From JBHPHI01 sp042569595 (GTDB lineage Bacteria > Patescibacteriota > Microgenomatia > UBA1400 > 2-01-FULL-45-11): DNA of 12,836 bases. Below the pieces are notes generated by a model. That model worked only from the letters and a program-made list of their open reading frames with translations, ran no database searches and was not told the DNA's origin. Below, one piece after another: positions 12,650-12,836 of this stretch. Each line of letters opens with the position of its first letter. Position 1 is the stretch's first letter. The stretch lies in NCBI GenBank assembly GCA_042569595.1, contig JBHPHI010000024.1, positions 1-12,836 on the forward strand, written 5' to 3'. The position numbers and the translations under genes are program-made.

Positions 12650-12836
12650 TGTCTATTAAGACATTCTTTGCGTTTTCGTTGTAGTCGGCTATTTTTTTGA
12701 TTGATTTACTTAAGGAGTGTATTTTCTTTGGAGAGTTAAATATTTCTTGAATTAGTTTTGTGGCTTTAATGGGGTTTTCTTCGACAAAGCCAAGCTTGTA
12801 TTGTTTGATAATATCTAAGTTCCCATCTTCTTGGCC
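12624..12836 (-). CDS. C-terminal fragment of a MurG/MGDG-synthase-like glycosyltransferase
   Basis: The minus-strand frame is open from the right edge to a TAA at 12626-12624, giving 70 residues; the start lies outside the window. The fragment begins GQEDGNLDIIKQYKLGFVEE, resembling the conserved GQExxN donor-sugar motif plus GxG/GF segment near the C-terminus of GT-B enzymes of the GT28/MGDG-synthase type. A helical tail follows, with a KATKLIQEIF helix and a KIADYNENAKNVLIDTI helix, as at the end of such proteins. It is a real coding frame rather than a shadow because it continues about 185 bp past the antiporter stop with a coherent family-like sequence. Donor and acceptor are unknown; envelope glycolipid or peptidoglycan-type sugar transfer is possible. 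The gene is convergent with the antiporter and overlaps its last 26 bp. Confidence 0.7.
   Translation of the reverse strand, partial: GQEDGNLDIIKQYKLGFVEENPIKATKLIQEIFNSPKKIHSLSKSIKKIADYNENAKNVLIDTIREQVHS

Noticed and set aside
1..12836. CRISPR arrays, tRNA or rRNA genes, insertion sequences, long direct or inverted repeats
   Set aside because: None was seen by eye; the gaps between genes are at most about 90 bp and hold only promoter-like elements.

Overview
The window is about 12.8 kb of compact, AT-rich bacterial DNA with almost no intergenic space. No ribosomal RNA, tRNA, CRISPR array, insertion sequence or phage gene is visible. The gene mix suggests a Candidate Phyla Radiation (Patescibacteria) genome, most likely Microgenomates-like. 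Reasons: an archaeal-type ATP-dependent DNA ligase sits among bacterial mutM and recF genes, there is a DUF5654-like small membrane protein, and a conserved-looking protein of unknown function is present. TGA is used as a stop (end of the NAD(P)HX dehydratase gene) and tryptophan is TGG, so the code is standard and the UGA=Gly CPR lineages are excluded. This placement is inference from gene content; no marker gene is present.

Layout. (1) Positions 1-2398, + strand: a 5'-truncated GT4 glycosyltransferase, an unrecognised 244-residue protein and mutM, nearly touching and probably one transcript. (2) 2395-3075, - strand: a CDP-alcohol phosphatidyltransferase whose stop overlaps that of mutM. (3) 3156-5754, + strand: recF, ADP/ATP-dependent NAD(P)H-hydrate dehydratase (nnrD) and a PIG-L deacetylase. 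(4) 5741-6025, - strand: a two-helix DUF5654-like membrane protein. (5) 6119-12649, + strand: a Fic-domain protein with a winged helix, the ATP-dependent DNA ligase, a P2-type cation ATPase and a Ca2+/cation antiporter of the CaCA family. (6) 12624-12836, - strand: the C-terminal end of a MurG/MGDG-synthase-like glycosyltransferase that runs off the right edge.

How the genes fit together. Three genes serve DNA repair or recombination (mutM, recF, ligase). Two, perhaps three, act on envelope glycans or lipids (the two partial glycosyltransferases and the phosphatidyltransferase). One repairs damaged NAD(P)H. The adjacent P-type ATPase and CaCA exchanger look like a cation, probably Ca2+, efflux pair. 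No single dedicated novel system is evident; most of this is housekeeping.

The most interesting signal is in the start regions. Five genes that head a transcription unit, or are preceded by a short gap, carry a TANNNT Pribnow-like box only 6-8 bases before the start codon and no Shine-Dalgarno sequence. This predicts leaderless mRNAs. Two genes inside the recF operon have Shine-Dalgarno-like sequences instead. All three convergent gene pairs overlap at their 3' ends (4, 14 and 26 bp), leaving no room for ordinary intrinsic terminators between them.
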